Positions 35,064 through 45,076 are shown, counted from the first letter of the stretch. The stretch: DNA of 53,379 bases from an uncultured Alphaproteobacteria bacterium (GCA_938034375.1 CALHLB010000021.1:1-53379); one strand, 5' to 3'. The notes: generated by a model from the letters alone, not told the origin. Made by a program: numbers and translations.

Positions 35064-36929
35064 ATGAGTTCTAACAAGGCTGAAATCGGCAAAAAAGATG
35101 CCCCCAACAAAACCACCTATGATATTCAAAATTTGATTGAAGATCCGGAGACTTTTGCACGCAATACAGCTGAAATTGTCCAAGAACTTGGCAAAGCCCT
35201 CGCTGCCATTGTAAAACCGGTCGAAGAACATGGTAGCGAGAAGGATAATACTGAAAGATTAAACGACTTTTATTCCACTCTGGCAGAAGTTGGTAAATAC
35301 TGGATTGAAAAACCGGAACGCGTTTTGGAAGCCCAAACCCAAATCACTTCAAAATATATGGAATTATGGTCATCCTCCCTTAAACGCATGTCCGGGGAAG
35401 CAACTGAAAAAGTTGTTGAACCAGCCGCCAATGACAAGCGTTTCAACGATGGGGAATGGAATGACAATCCACTTTTTGATTTTTTAAAACAAGCTTATCT
35501 CATTACTGCAAATTGGGCTAATGACCTTGTCGAAAGAGCAGATAATCTTGATGACCATACAAAGCTTAAAGCCAAGTTTTATATGACACAGATTGTAAAT
35601 GCTGCCTCTCCTTCAAACTTTGCGGCAACAAATCCTGAAGTGTTGCGCGACACCTTATCAAGCAAAGGCGAAAATCTTGTGCGCGGCATGAGAATGTTGG
35701 CAGAAGACTTAAAAGCTGGTGATGGCGCCATTCGATTGCGCCAGTCCATGCCAGGCGCTTTTAAAGTCGGTGAAAATCTTGCAACAACACCTGGCAGTGT
35801 CGTTTTTGAAAATGAGATATGCCAAGTTATTCAGTATAAAGCCACAACGCAAAAGGTACGAAAACGCCCTATTCTTATTGTCCCACCCTGGATTAATAAA
35901 TATTATATCCTCGATCTTAATGCACAAAAATCCCTTATCAAATGGATGGTTGATCAAGGCAATACTGTTTTTGTCATTTCATGGGTTAATCCCGACCATT
36001 CTCTCGCCGATGCTGGCTGGGATATTTACATGGAGAGAGGACTTTTTGCGGCTTGCGATGTGGTATCATCCATTTGCCCTAACACCAAAATAGACCTTGC
36101 AGGCTATTGTGTCGGCGGTACACTTTCTTCCATTGCGCTTGCCCACATGGCAAAAACCGGTGATGACCGCATTGCTTCTGCCACTTTTTATACAACGCAA
36201 GTTGATTTCGCCCATGCAGGCGAATTGCTTGTGTTCATAGATGAAGAGCAAATAGACGCCCTGGAAAAGGTGATGGACGATAAAGGCTACCTTGAAGCAG
36301 GGCGCATGTCGACCACCTTTAACCTTTTACGATCAAACGAACTTTTTTGGTCTTATGCTGTGAATAATTATCTGCGTGGTAAAGACCCTTCTGCTTTTGA
36401 CCTGTTGCACTGGAATTCTGATTCAACACGCATGACGGCCAAAAATCATGCTTTTTATCTACGTCATCTTTATATGCTCAATGATATTACCCAAAATAGG
36501 CTGCATTTAGCAGGCCAAGATATTGACCTTGGAGAGATTGAAATTCCCGTCTTTACCCTTGCTGCGAAGGAAGACCACATAGCACCCGCCAAATCAGTGC
36601 TTTTGGGATCCAGTTTTTATGGGGGGCCTGTGGAATTTGTTTTAGCAGGATCAGGGCATATTGCCGGTGTTATCAACCCGCCGTCCAAAAATAAATACGG
36701 CTTTATGACAGATGGCAAGGCAGGCAAAGCAGCAGATGATCTTGATTATTGGGTAAATAGCGCAACCCAACATGAAGGGTCTTGGTGGCCTTATTGGGAT
36801 AAATGGATAAAATCATTAGATAATGAACAAGTGTCGGCCAGAAAGCTGGGTAACAAACAGTATAAAATACTGGAAGAAGCGCCAGGCTCTTATGTGAAAA
36901 AGCAAAGCGGACCGATGATTTCCAGTTAA
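35064..36929 (+). CDS. phaC: Class I poly(3-hydroxyalkanoate) synthase (PhaC)
   Basis: The enzyme polymerises 3-hydroxyacyl-CoA into storage polyester. It has 621 residues with an N-terminal PhaC domain and an alpha/beta-hydrolase core. The modified lipase box is GYCVGG with nucleophile Cys349. Asp504 in AKEDHIAP and His532 in GSGHIAGV complete the triad. Length is typical of class I, which needs no partner subunit. No phaA or phaB is present in the window. Confidence 0.96.
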   Translation: MSSNKAEIGKKDAPNKTTYDIQNLIEDPETFARNTAEIVQELGKALAAIVKPVEEHGSEKDNTERLNDFYSTLAEVGKYWIEKPERVLEAQTQITSKYMELWSSSLKRMSGEATEKVVEPAANDKRFNDGEWNDNPLFDFLKQAYLITANWANDLVERADNLDDHTKLKAKFYMTQIVNAASPSNFAATNPEVLRDTLSSKGENLVRGMRMLAEDLKAGDGAIRLRQSMPGAFKVGENLATTPGSVVFENEICQVIQYKATTQKVRKRPILIVPPWINKYYILDLNAQKSLIKWMVDQGNTVFVISWVNPDHSLADAGWDIYMERGLFAACDVVSSICPNTKIDLAGYCVGGTLSSIALAHMAKTGDDRIASATFYTTQVDFAHAGELLVFIDEEQIDALEKVMDDKGYLEAGRMSTTFNLLRSNELFWSYAVNNYLRGKDPSAFDLLHWNSDSTRMTAKNHAFYLRHLYMLNDITQNRLHLAGQDIDLGEIEIPVFTLAAKEDHIAPAKSVLLGSSFYGGPVEFVLAGSGHIAGVINPPSKNKYGFMTDGKAGKAADDLDYWVNSATQHEGSWWPYWDKWIKSLDNEQVSARKLGNKQYKILEEAPGSYVKKQSGPMISS

Positions 36930-37043
36930 ATTCACTTACCGTAATTTCTTTTCAGCTTTTTATAGGGCAGCCTTTTTATCTCCAAGTTATTTAGGCATAC
37001 TATTTTAACGATACGGGAAGCAACCAGAAATTTAAGTGGGTTT

Positions 37044-37625
37044 ATGTCTAAAGTAGAAAATATAAAAGGTGAGTCTGTTTTTGAAAAAGCAATCATCACC
37101 ACCATGAAAATGGATAAAAAGACATGGCGCCGCCATGCAAGCCCCTGGTCGGTTGGTACACGCTTTACTTGCCTGCCATTCATCTGCTTTGCCATTTGGT
37201 CGCGGGAATGGGTTGGTTATTGGTATTTTTTATTCCTTTTTCTTGCTTTATTATGGACATGGCTCAATCCCCGCATCTTCAATGAACCTCATGATTTTGA
37301 CAATTGGCCTGCCAAAGTAACATTTGGCGAATGCGTTTGGCTTAATCGGGGGCAGGTTCCAATTCCCCAACACCACCAGCGTATGGCTATGCTTTTGACA
37401 CTCTTAATGATTCTTCCGCTGTTTATTCTTTCTTATGGCCTTTATGCCCTGCAAATATGGCCAACATTGATGGGGCTCTTCTTACTTATTACCTTCAAAA
37501 TCTGGTTTTGCGACCGAATGGTCTGGCTTTATGAAGAAATGAAAGAAAAAAATGCTATTTATAAAAGCTGGTTACAAAAACCCAATAATGACAATCAATG
37601 GCATGGACTCAAATCGACTGATTGA
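37044..37625 (+). CDS. Membrane protein resembling DUF6653 family
   Basis: The 193-residue protein has a conserved-looking N-terminal part (KTWRRHASPWSVGTRF), four hydrophobic segments (about 45–60, 62–80, 115–135, 138–155) and a charged tail. The pattern HASPWSVxTR followed by membrane helices and NPRIFNEP matches what I recall of DUF6653. Function is unknown. It lies between phaC and the ribosomal protein operon. Confidence 0.75.
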   Translation: MSKVENIKGESVFEKAIITTMKMDKKTWRRHASPWSVGTRFTCLPFICFAIWSREWVGYWYFLFLFLALLWTWLNPRIFNEPHDFDNWPAKVTFGECVWLNRGQVPIPQHHQRMAMLLTLLMILPLFILSYGLYALQIWPTLMGLFLLITFKIWFCDRMVWLYEEMKEKNAIYKSWLQKPNNDNQWHGLKSTD

Positions 37626-37744
37626 TTAGTAATATTTATTATTCCCATTTCAATTATCTGTCCAATTGCCTTTTATTTTTTGTGGTAATATAATACCTAT
37701 TTTTTAAGTATTTGTTTTATATAAATTATTTTAAAAATTATAAC

Positions 37745-37773
37745 TTGACGTTACAACAAAACTCAATTATTCA
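37745..37773 (+). promoter_or_regulatory. Candidate promoter of rplM–rpsI
   Basis: TTGACG (37745–37750), a 17-base spacer and TATTCA (37768–37773) lie about 65 bases before rplM in an AT-rich 213-base gap. A short hairpin AAGGG...CCCTT follows in the leader and could take part in ribosomal-protein control. Both are weak calls. Confidence 0.35.
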
Positions 37774-37838
37774 ACCCCCAACAAAGGGTAATTTTTGCCC
37801 TTAATTGTTTTTCTTACCGTAAAATAGGTATTAATCTT

Positions 37839-38303
37839 ATGAAAACCTTCTCTCAAAAACCGGCAGAGGTCGAGAAGAAATGGGTTGTTATCGATGCTGA
37901 AGGCCTTGTTGTTGGTCGCCTTGCAGCCGTTATTGCCACCCGTCTTCGCGGCAAGCATTTGCCAACATTTACACCCCACGTTGATATGGGTGATAATGTT
38001 ATCGTTATCAACGCCGATAAAGTTGTCTTTACCGGCAAAAAATATGAAGATAAAGTTTATTATTGGCACACAAACTTTCCTGGCGGTATTAAAGAGCGTA
38101 CAGCCCGCGCCATTTTGGAAGGCAAGTTTCCTGAACGTGTTGTTCAAAAAGCCGTCCAACGTATGATGCCAGGCGGCCCATTAACACGTCAACAACTTAA
38201 AAATCTGCGCGTTTATGCCGGAAGTGAGCACCCTCACGAGGCGCAAAACCCTGAAATGCTTGATGTTAGCGCGATGAATTCAAAAAATAAGAGGGTCGCA
38301 TAA
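37839..38303 (+). CDS. rplM: 50S ribosomal protein L13
   Basis: This large-subunit protein has 154 residues, normal length. It has the family core [39 protein letters not shown] and the C-terminal [21 protein letters not shown]. Its stop overlaps the rpsI start by one base, the conserved L13–S9 operon. Confidence 0.98.
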   Translation: MKTFSQKPAEVEKKWVVIDAEGLVVGRLAAVIATRLRGKHLPTFTPHVDMGDNVIVINADKVVFTGKKYEDKVYYWHTNFPGGIKERTARAILEGKFPERVVQKAVQRMMPGGPLTRQQLKNLRVYAGSEHPHEAQNPEMLDVSAMNSKNKRVA

Positions 38304-38812
38304 TGGCTGAAGAATTAAACTCCCTCGAAGATCTGGGTTCTGCAATGGATGCAACAGCAGCCCCATTGAGCGGTGAAGCAAACACACAGGAAGAAGCTCC
38401 TGTATATGTGCAAAAACTAGACAAGCATGGCCGCGCCTATGCAACAGGCAAACGTAAAGACGCTGTTGCTCGCGTTTGGGTAAAGCCTGGCTCTGGTAAG
38501 ATCATTGTTAATGGCAAGGAAATGACAGAGTATTTTGCTCGTCCTGTTTTGCAGCTTGTCATCAACCAACCCTTAGAACTGGTTGATCGTAAAACACAAT
38601 ATGATGTTATGGCAACTGTTTCTGGCGGTGGTCTTTCTGGTCAAGCGGGTGCCTTACGCCATGGCCTTTCCCTTGCTCTTACACGTTATGAACCTGATTT
38701 ACGCAGTTCCCTTAAAAAAGGTGGCTTCCTAACGCGGGATAGCCGTGTTGTTGAACGTAAGAAATACGGTCGCGCAAAAGCTCGCCGTTCCTTCCAGTTC
38801 TCAAAACGTTAA
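38303..38812 (+). CDS. rpsI: 30S ribosomal protein S9
   Basis: This small-subunit protein has 169 residues. The conserved S9 body runs from about residue 45 ([21 protein letters not shown]) to the C-terminal [17 protein letters not shown] that reaches the decoding centre. The acidic N-terminal extension of some 40 residues is common in alphaproteobacteria. A terminator follows. Confidence 0.98.
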   Translation: MAEELNSLEDLGSAMDATAAPLSGEANTQEEAPVYVQKLDKHGRAYATGKRKDAVARVWVKPGSGKIIVNGKEMTEYFARPVLQLVINQPLELVDRKTQYDVMATVSGGGLSGQAGALRHGLSLALTRYEPDLRSSLKKGGFLTRDSRVVERKKYGRAKARRSFQFSKR

Positions 38813-38844
38813 GCTTTTTAAAATTAAATTTGAAAAGAAAAAAG

Positions 38845-38873
38845 CAGGCCCCCATAATTTGGCCTGTTTTTTT
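38845..38873 (+). terminator. Terminator of rplM–rpsI
   Basis: CAGGCC (38845–38850) and GGCCTG (38861–38866) form a stem followed directly by TTTTTTT. Confidence 0.85.
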
Positions 38874-38910
38874 ATTAAACGTTTTGTTCTCATGTCTATA
38901 GGAGTTCAAA

Positions 38911-39312
38911 ATGTTTGATGCACTAAAAAACTTTGATAATTTCTCTGGGCGCGCAGCAAGAAAAGAATACTGGTTTTTTCCTTTAACTTTTTTCATTTAC
39001 TATATCATAAGCAATGCAATCATTTCGAATGCAAGCGCTATTATTACTGATATTCAATTAGAATTTGTCTCCATCCCTTTTTTCATGATACATGTATTCT
39101 TTTTCATCGCATGGCTTTCAGTAAGCATTCGCCGATTACATGATACTGACAGAAGTGGTTGGTGGCTTTTACTTATTTTCATTCCCATTATTGGTATGCT
39201 TATTTTGCTTTGTTGGTTAATCAAAAAAGGAACACACGGAAAGAACAGGTTTGGTGATGACCCTAAGGGAGATATACCAGAATTTAAGGGTAATTCCGTT
39301 ATTGAAAGGTAA
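38911..39312 (+). CDS. DUF805 family membrane protein
   Basis: The 133-residue protein has the DUF805 hallmarks: FSGRAARKEYWFF near the start, three hydrophobic segments, RRLHDTDRSGWWLLL between them, and a tail KKGTHGKNRFGDDP. The function of the family is not known. It is a single gene flanked by terminators. Confidence 0.92.
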   Translation: MFDALKNFDNFSGRAARKEYWFFPLTFFIYYIISNAIISNASAIITDIQLEFVSIPFFMIHVFFFIAWLSVSIRRLHDTDRSGWWLLLIFIPIIGMLILLCWLIKKGTHGKNRFGDDPKGDIPEFKGNSVIER

Positions 39313-39375
39313 TATAGCCTAAATCCGTTATCATTTAATATGAGTTTGGGAATAGTATGATTTTTATCAGAAAAT

Positions 39376-39397
39376 CGCGGCTTTACCGCGCTTTTTA
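39376..39397 (+). terminator. Terminator after the DUF805 gene
   Basis: CGCGG-CTTTA-CCGCG (39376–39390) is followed by CTTTTTATTTT. Confidence 0.8.
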
Positions 39398-39479
39398 TTT
39401 TACCTCCCAAAAAGAAAGCGTAATTTAACATCTATCTGTTTTAATAGGTTAACTGAATAATCTTAACGAGCTGGAAAGA

Positions 39480-40295
39480 ATGACCCTTGCCATTGTAACA
39501 ACCTATTACAATGAAATCGAAACAATCGATGATGTAGTACACGCTATTTCTAAAGCCCCGCAACCATTTAATTTTTATCTTGTTGATGATTGTTCTTCAA
39601 AACCACCGACAGAAGTTCTTGAAAAATATGGCAAGAAGCCATGGTTTCATTATTTAAGAAATAAAACAAATAAGGGGCCTGTTTTTGGTTTAAATCGCGG
39701 TATAAAACAGGCTTTATCTGATGGTGCTTGTTTTATTGCCATAAATGACGCAGATGATATTTCTTATGACAACCGTTTTCAAGACCAACTTCAAGCTTTT
39801 GATCAAGATAATGATTTGATGATGCTAGGCGGTGCGGCTGATTTTGTTGAAGAGAAAACAGGTCGTGCGCTGTGGCAAACAAGACATCCATTGAAAAACG
39901 CCGACATTCATCGCAAACATAGAATAAACGCTTCTTTTGTTCATTCAACGGTTATGTATCGCGCTGAGGTGTTTAAAACTATCGGTTTTTATCGCGAAGG
40001 TTATTATGCACTTGATTATGATATGACCGCACGTATTTTAGCTAAAGGTTTAAAGGTTGGCAATCTGGCTCAGCCAATTTTAAAATATCATGTAAGACAG
40101 GGGTCCATGTCGGTTTCCAAACGCCGCGCTCAAATTGCCTCCCGTCTTCGGGTGCAATGGCAAAATTTTGAACCTTTTAACATATGGTCCCTTTGGGGTA
40201 TTTTACGCAGCATTCTTGCCTATTGCACACCCAATCAAGCAATCAACACCTTTAAAAATCTGCTTTATCGATTGAAAATAAAATTTCATGGTTAA
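39480..40295 (+). CDS. Family 2 glycosyltransferase
   Basis: The 271-residue protein has a GT-A fold: IVTTYYNEIETIDDVV at the start, YLVDDCSSKPP, NKGPVFGLNRGI and the metal-binding INDADDIS. No membrane helices are present, so it acts in the cytoplasm or at the inner membrane surface. Its end overlaps the flippase gene by eight bases. Together they suggest assembly and export of a surface glycan. The sugar is not known. Confidence 0.92.
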   Translation: MTLAIVTTYYNEIETIDDVVHAISKAPQPFNFYLVDDCSSKPPTEVLEKYGKKPWFHYLRNKTNKGPVFGLNRGIKQALSDGACFIAINDADDISYDNRFQDQLQAFDQDNDLMMLGGAADFVEEKTGRALWQTRHPLKNADIHRKHRINASFVHSTVMYRAEVFKTIGFYREGYYALDYDMTARILAKGLKVGNLAQPILKYHVRQGSMSVSKRRAQIASRLRVQWQNFEPFNIWSLWGILRSILAYCTPNQAINTFKNLLYRLKIKFHG

Positions 40296-41493
40296 ATCAG
40301 GATTATTCTCACAAGCGGGGTGGAGCCTCACAGCTCAAATTGGTTATTACGGTTTGCAATGGCTAAATATGATTTTTCTTGCCCGCTTATCGGGGCCAGA
40401 AGCCGTTGGCCTTTATACATTAGGCCTTGCCATTGCCAACCCTATTATGGCTATTGCAAGCTTAATGCTTCGCATGGTTTATATTACCGACCAGGAAGGA
40501 CGCTGGTCTTTTCAAACTTACAAACGTTTACGCCGAATATCTTTACCTTTTGGTGCTCTTATTGTTGTTTGCACAGGCTTCATACTTGGCTACCGCGATA
40601 TGACATTGACAATCATTTTATTAGCCGCAAGCTGGAAGGTTGCTGAAAATCTTAGCGATATTAATTACGCTATTCCGCATAAACGAGGCGACATGGAGCC
40701 TATTGCCCTTTCCATGATTGGCAGAGCTGCCCTATCAACCATTATTTTGGCTTTTACGCTAGAATATACTGGCAGGCTTGATTTTGCTCTTTTAGGTTTT
40801 TCACTCACCTGGTGGTTATATTTTTGCATTCGTGACAAACAATTCGAAAAACAAGCAGAACCCCAGAAGAGTAAAGGTAATAGTACCTCCCTATTCAAGT
40901 TTGCTTTTCCCATGGCGCTTTCTGCTGCCACGATCTATCTTACCTTTTCAGTACCACGCATAGTTCTTGACCAATTTGAAGACACGGCAACGCTTGGCAT
41001 TTTTGCCGCTATCAGTCATCTTCTTCTTATTGGCACAATGCTTGTAAATTCGTTAGGTTCAGCTTTAACACCACGCCTTTCCCGCCATTTTGCAAACCAT
41101 GATTTTAAAAATTACTATAAAGAAATTACATTTGGTGCAGCGGCAGCTCTTTTCACTTCCACGGGTTTTATTCTCGTTGCTTTTGTGGGGGGCGACCTTC
41201 TCTTAACCCTTCTTTATGGCTCACAAATTGGCATGGAAAAAGACTTGATTATTGCCATCAGTCTTACTTCTTTGCCCATATATCTGGGGTCTTTACTTGG
41301 GTTCATTCCCCCTGCCCTTCAAGCTTACAAATTTCACCTTACTGTTAATATCATCACGGTTGTTGGAACGGCTTTGGCCGCCTTTACATTCATTCCAGTT
41401 TTTGGTGTTAAAGGGGCAATTTACGCTATTCTTATACAAGGCCTCTTACAACTTTTAAATGGCCTGATTTTATTTAAAAAACCCGCCCCATAA
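40288..41493 (+). CDS. Lipid-linked oligosaccharide flippase (Wzx/MATE-like)
   Basis: The 401-residue membrane protein has about twelve hydrophobic segments and an N-terminal pattern SGLFSQAGWSLTAQIGYYGLQWLNMIFLARLSGPEAVG typical of polysaccharide flippases of the MOP superfamily. It would move a lipid-linked glycan across the inner membrane. It overlaps and is coupled to the glycosyltransferase gene. No polymerase or ligase is next to them, so the glycan may be completed elsewhere. Confidence 0.88.
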   Translation: MVKSGLFSQAGWSLTAQIGYYGLQWLNMIFLARLSGPEAVGLYTLGLAIANPIMAIASLMLRMVYITDQEGRWSFQTYKRLRRISLPFGALIVVCTGFILGYRDMTLTIILLAASWKVAENLSDINYAIPHKRGDMEPIALSMIGRAALSTIILAFTLEYTGRLDFALLGFSLTWWLYFCIRDKQFEKQAEPQKSKGNSTSLFKFAFPMALSAATIYLTFSVPRIVLDQFEDTATLGIFAAISHLLLIGTMLVNSLGSALTPRLSRHFANHDFKNYYKEITFGAAAALFTSTGFILVAFVGGDLLLTLLYGSQIGMEKDLIIAISLTSLPIYLGSLLGFIPPALQAYKFHLTVNIITVVGTALAAFTFIPVFGVKGAIYAILIQGLLQLLNGLILFKKPAP

Positions 41494-41565
41494 AACTTTC
41501 TTTCTTCTTGCTCTTTTTTATGGCCCAGCGTAAAAATTCTGTAACTTGAAAAAGGAAACAGGCAC

Positions 41566-42621
41566 ATGGTGAACAAGAAAATCAGAATTGGTGTTTTGGG
41601 AGCTTCTGGCTATACAGGCTCAGACCTTATTCGCCTTGCAAGCCGCCATCCCAATATTGAAATTACCGCCCTTACGGCCAATTCACAGGCAGGAAAACAA
41701 ATAAGCGATGTATTTCCGCATTTTTATATGCTCAATCTTCCTGGTCTTGTGCCATGGGAGGCCGTGGACTGGAATGATGTTGACGCTGTTTTTTGTGGTC
41801 TGCCCCATGGCACAACACAAGATATCACCAGTACCATCCACAAAGTAAATGACAACATTAAAGTCATTGATATGTCTGCTGACTTTCGCCTCCGCAATGT
41901 TGAAACCTATGCCAACTGGTATGGCCTTACCCACCGCGCGCCCCACCTTCAAGGGGAGGCTGTTTATGGCCTTTCAGAACATTATAAAGAGCAACTAAAA
42001 GATGCCCGCCTTATTGCCTGCCCGGGCTGTTACCCCACAGCAAGCCTGATGGGCCTTTTACCTGTGGTGAAAGAAGGGCTGATTGATGCCGGCGACATAA
42101 TTATTGACGCCAAATCAGGCACAACAGGGGCCGGACGTGGTGCAAAACAAGCCATGCTCATGGCTGAAGCCGGTGAAGGTCTTTCACCTTATGGCGTTGG
42201 CAAACATCGCCATGCCCCTGAAATTGAACAGGAAGTTTCAAAAGCAGCCGGCGAGGATGTCATCGTCAACTTTACCCCTCACCTTATCCCGATGAGCCGT
42301 GGTGAACTTTGCACAATTTATGCCCGCCTTGAAAAAGGAAAAACGGTTCACGATGTGCGGGCAGCCCTCACAAACTCTTATAAGCATGAAACATTTGTAC
42401 ATGTGGCTGATGAGGGTAAAATTCCACAAACCCAAATGGTGCGCGGTTCAAACCACTGTGTCATCAATGTTTTTGAAGATAGAGTGCCAAACCGCATTAT
42501 CATTATTTCCACACTCGATAACCTCGTCAAAGGCTCAACAGGCCAAGCCTTGCAAAATTTCAACATCGCTTTCGGACTAGAAGAAACATTAGGGCTAGAG
42601 CAACTACCACTCTTTCCGTAA
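41566..42621 (+). CDS. argC: N-acetyl-gamma-glutamyl-phosphate reductase (ArgC)
   Basis: This enzyme performs the third step of arginine synthesis, the NADPH reduction of N-acetylglutamyl phosphate. It has 351 residues, with Rossmann motif IGVLGASGYTGSDLIRL and the catalytic cysteine in CPGCYPTAS near residue 155. Length is normal. In many alphaproteobacteria it follows rplM–rpsI, as here, but with three genes in between. Confidence 0.97.
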   Translation: MVNKKIRIGVLGASGYTGSDLIRLASRHPNIEITALTANSQAGKQISDVFPHFYMLNLPGLVPWEAVDWNDVDAVFCGLPHGTTQDITSTIHKVNDNIKVIDMSADFRLRNVETYANWYGLTHRAPHLQGEAVYGLSEHYKEQLKDARLIACPGCYPTASLMGLLPVVKEGLIDAGDIIIDAKSGTTGAGRGAKQAMLMAEAGEGLSPYGVGKHRHAPEIEQEVSKAAGEDVIVNFTPHLIPMSRGELCTIYARLEKGKTVHDVRAALTNSYKHETFVHVADEGKIPQTQMVRGSNHCVINVFEDRVPNRIIIISTLDNLVKGSTGQALQNFNIAFGLEETLGLEQLPLFP

Positions 42622-42777
42622 AAACAGCTTTGAACTCATTTTAACAATCGAGAGTTACTCACTAGACTTTAATCTAGCGAAGGAGTACTTTCGCCCTTTT
42701 ACAATTGCATTCAATCAAAAGTTTTTTTTATCTCCGCGCACTATTGCGATTCATTTATTTAACAAGGAGATATAAAA

Positions 42778-43500
42778 ATGGATTCATTAACAGGCACAGT
42801 CGAAGATCATACATAAATTGTTTATCATGACTTTGATTTCGGTACATCAACAATAACAACCATCCATTCAGCAACGCGCTTCAATGATGAATATTATTTT
42901 AGCGAGTTTGAATCACCGTTTCCTGGCGATGGAGGCATTTTCATTTTTCTGGATGAAGGGAGTGATTTATTTGTAGGCTCAAATGCAGATGATATTGTTC
43001 TTGGAGAAGAAGGTAACGATCAGATTAATGGCTTGGATGGTGATGACCAAATTTTAGGTGGAACAGGTAGCGATCGAATCTTTGGTGGAGACGGAGACGA
43101 CTATATTGCAGGCGGTGACCATAAAGACTTTATTGCTGGACAAGGTGGGAACGATATTTTAATCGGCAATGAAGGTAATGACGAATATTTCTTTAATTTT
43201 CATTTGAATGAAGGACGCGATTTCATATCAGATGATTTAAATAGCAAAGGAAGCGCATATGGCTTTGGCGGCGGCAACGATACGCTAAACTTAAATGTTA
43301 ATTATGAAGACTTATTCTTTAGGATAACAGGCGATGGAGACCTTACTATCACGTCATTTTCAGAAGAATAGCAATTAGGCTCAGCAGCCAACTCCGTTAC
43401 ACTTGATAATTTTATCTTTGGTGGAGATCATATAATTGAAACCATAGAAACAGTTGATGCAACTCTCATTTATAATGGCGCTTTTTATGAGCTGGCATAA
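42778..43500 (+). pseudogene. RTX-type calcium-binding protein reading frame with two in-frame stops
   Basis: From an ATG at 42778 with an AAGGAGA ribosome site, a 241-codon frame stays open to 43500 except for TAA at 42814 (codon 13) and TAG at 43369. The middle encodes at least five nonapeptide repeats of the GGxGxDxUx type (GLDGDDQIL, GGTGSDRIF, GGDGDDYIA, GGDHKDFIA, GQGGNDILI). These form calcium-binding beta-rolls in proteins secreted by type I systems. No frameshift is seen. Either two nonsense mutations have inactivated it recently or stops are read through. The C-terminal part (IIETIETVDATLIYNG-like) could be the secretion end. Confidence 0.7.
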
Positions 43501-43673
43501 ACACTTTTAAGTGTTTACTTCCAATATAAATGCTACCAGGTAAAACTTACCCATTCAGGAATTTTTTGCCTGGTATTTTACTTTCCAGAAAAATAATATA
43601 TTTAAAAACAAATACTTAAAATTGGAACAACTCTTGCCTGTGTAATTTCAAAATCAAATGACAAGATTGGAAA

Positions 43674-44177
43674 ATGTCTGCCATAAATTTAAACTCTCTT
43701 ACAAATAACTTTAATTTTGCACCATTACAAAATAATTTGCACAAGGCTGATGAGGTTTTGCGTTTTCAAGATGGCTTATCTCAAAGACAATCAATAGATG
43801 AATTGCAGAAAGAAGAAACTTCCTTTAACCCTCCCAAACCCTCTTTTCCCTATTTGCAACTGTTGGAAGATTTTAACAATGCGATTGCAAGAGTTCCTGA
43901 CAATCATCCTGTCAATCTTTTTGCCACCGTTTCTGTTAATGACGAAGTTGTTGCAGAGGTTTTTAATAGCGGCTTTGCATTAGAAATTGGGGGTAATACT
44001 GACCTTCCAGACGAACCGGCATTTGGTAAAACTCTAGCACAAACAAGGCTTGATGCCCTATTGGAGGCAACGGGGGGTGAAGTCACCTATTCCAATTTTA
44101 CATCAGCAGAAATTGCAGCACAAATTGCAGCTTATGAACCACCAAGATATATCCACCCTATGCTCAGGACCTATTAA
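43674..44177 (+). CDS. Hypothetical protein in accessory patch
   Basis: The 167-residue soluble protein begins MSAINLNSLTNNFNFAPLQN, has no signal peptide and is rich in Asn, Leu and Ala. The C-terminal half (GKTLAQTRLDALLEATGGEV ... AEIAAQIAAYEPP) looks folded. I recognise no family. It lies between the RTX frame and an IS5-type remnant. Its position downstream of a secreted-protein frame could mean a linked function, but this is speculation. The gap 43501–43673 before it holds hairpins (for example ACACTT-TT-AAGTGT near 43500) and no gene. Confidence 0.55.
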   Translation: MSAINLNSLTNNFNFAPLQNNLHKADEVLRFQDGLSQRQSIDELQKEETSFNPPKPSFPYLQLLEDFNNAIARVPDNHPVNLFATVSVNDEVVAEVFNSGFALEIGGNTDLPDEPAFGKTLAQTRLDALLEATGGEVTYSNFTSAEIAAQIAAYEPPRYIHPMLRTY

Positions 44178-44237
44178 TTTTTCTCTTTAATTTTCATTGC
44201 AAATCAGCTTCAAGGTTTCAAACGAAGGAGTTTTTTT

Positions 44238-44979
44238 ATGTCTGATTTGTTCTGGTTGTCTGATCGCCAATTGTCCTTGATTGAGCCGTATTTCCCACTC
44301 TCCCACGGCATTCCGCGCACTAATGACCAACGAGTTTTGTCAGGCATCATTCATGTGATCAAAAATGGTCTTCGCTGGCGTGATGCACCCGCAGATTATG
44401 GGCCACACAAGACACTTTACAATCGGTTTGTGAGATGGAGCAGATTAGGTATATTTGATCGTATCTTCAGTGAGTTGGCGGCTGAAAGCAATCCTACGAC
44501 ACTGCAGATTGATGCAACCCATATCAAGGCACACAGGACTGCTTGCAGCCTTTCTAAAAAGGGGATGTTCCCCGCCATATTGGCCGCACAAAAGGCGGCC
44601 TGAACTCCAAGCTCCACGCTGTTGTAAATGGCGAGGGCAAACCAATCATCATGGCACTGACTGCTGGGCAGGTATCAGACCATATTGGAGCAAAGTTACT
44701 TTATCCAGCATTGCCCAACGCAGAGGTGCTTATCGGTGACAAAGGCTATGACAGCGATGAGTTTCGCGCAGCACTGAGAGCTAAAGACATCAAAGCCTGT
44801 ATTCCGCCAAGGTCAGGCCGTAATACACCAGCTACATACAGCAAAACCTTATATAACAACGTTATAAGGTTGAAAATGCCTTCAATAGGATCAAGGATTA
44901 GCGCAGAATTGCGACCAGATACGACAGATGCGCAGACATCTTCTTCGCTGCAATAACGATCGCGGCGATCGTCATATAA
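44238..44979 (+). pseudogene. IS5-family (IS427-group-like) transposase, degenerate
   Basis: The N-terminal frame (44238–44603) encodes LFWLSDRQLSLIEPYFP ... GLRWRDAPADYGPHKTLYNRF and the first Asp motif LQIDATHIKAHR. It continues in the -1 frame from about 44560 (RHIGRTKGGLNSKLHAVV ... LIGDKGYDSDEF), as expected for IS427-type elements that use frameshifting at an A-run (TCTAAAAAGG). A second frame change at about 44855 and a TAG at 44899 (TGG expected) break the last block, readable as QRYKVENAFNRIKD and RRIATRYDRCADIFFAAI. The element is therefore probably inactive. Clear terminal repeats were not found. Confidence 0.85.
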
Positions 44980-45023
44980 TGGATTTAATAGATCATGAGC
45001 CTAAACTATTTGATTATTTTTTT

Positions 45024-45076
45024 CGCTCATCTTTTCTTTTAAAAAGAAGATCATTTTAAAAGAATTGCGCTATAAC
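45024..45076. repeat. Intergenic palindromic repeat, copy B (partial)
   Basis: CGCTCATCTTTTCTTTT at 45024–45040 nearly repeats CGCTCATCTTTCCTTTT at 52044–52060. The palindrome CTTTTAAAA ... TTTTAAAAG (45036–45062) and the following GCGCTATAA also match copy C. The first palindrome of copies A and C is not clear here, and the IS5-type remnant ends just before. Confidence 0.55.

Noticed and set aside
44455-44739. Third overlapping frame in the IS5-type element as a separate gene
   Set aside because: The two transposase frames explain the region. This frame shows no conserved motif.
44845-44870. CCTTATA...TATAAGG inverted repeat within the IS5-type remnant as a regulatory site
   Set aside because: It lies inside coding sequence of the transposase at the point of a frame change, and is most simply chance.
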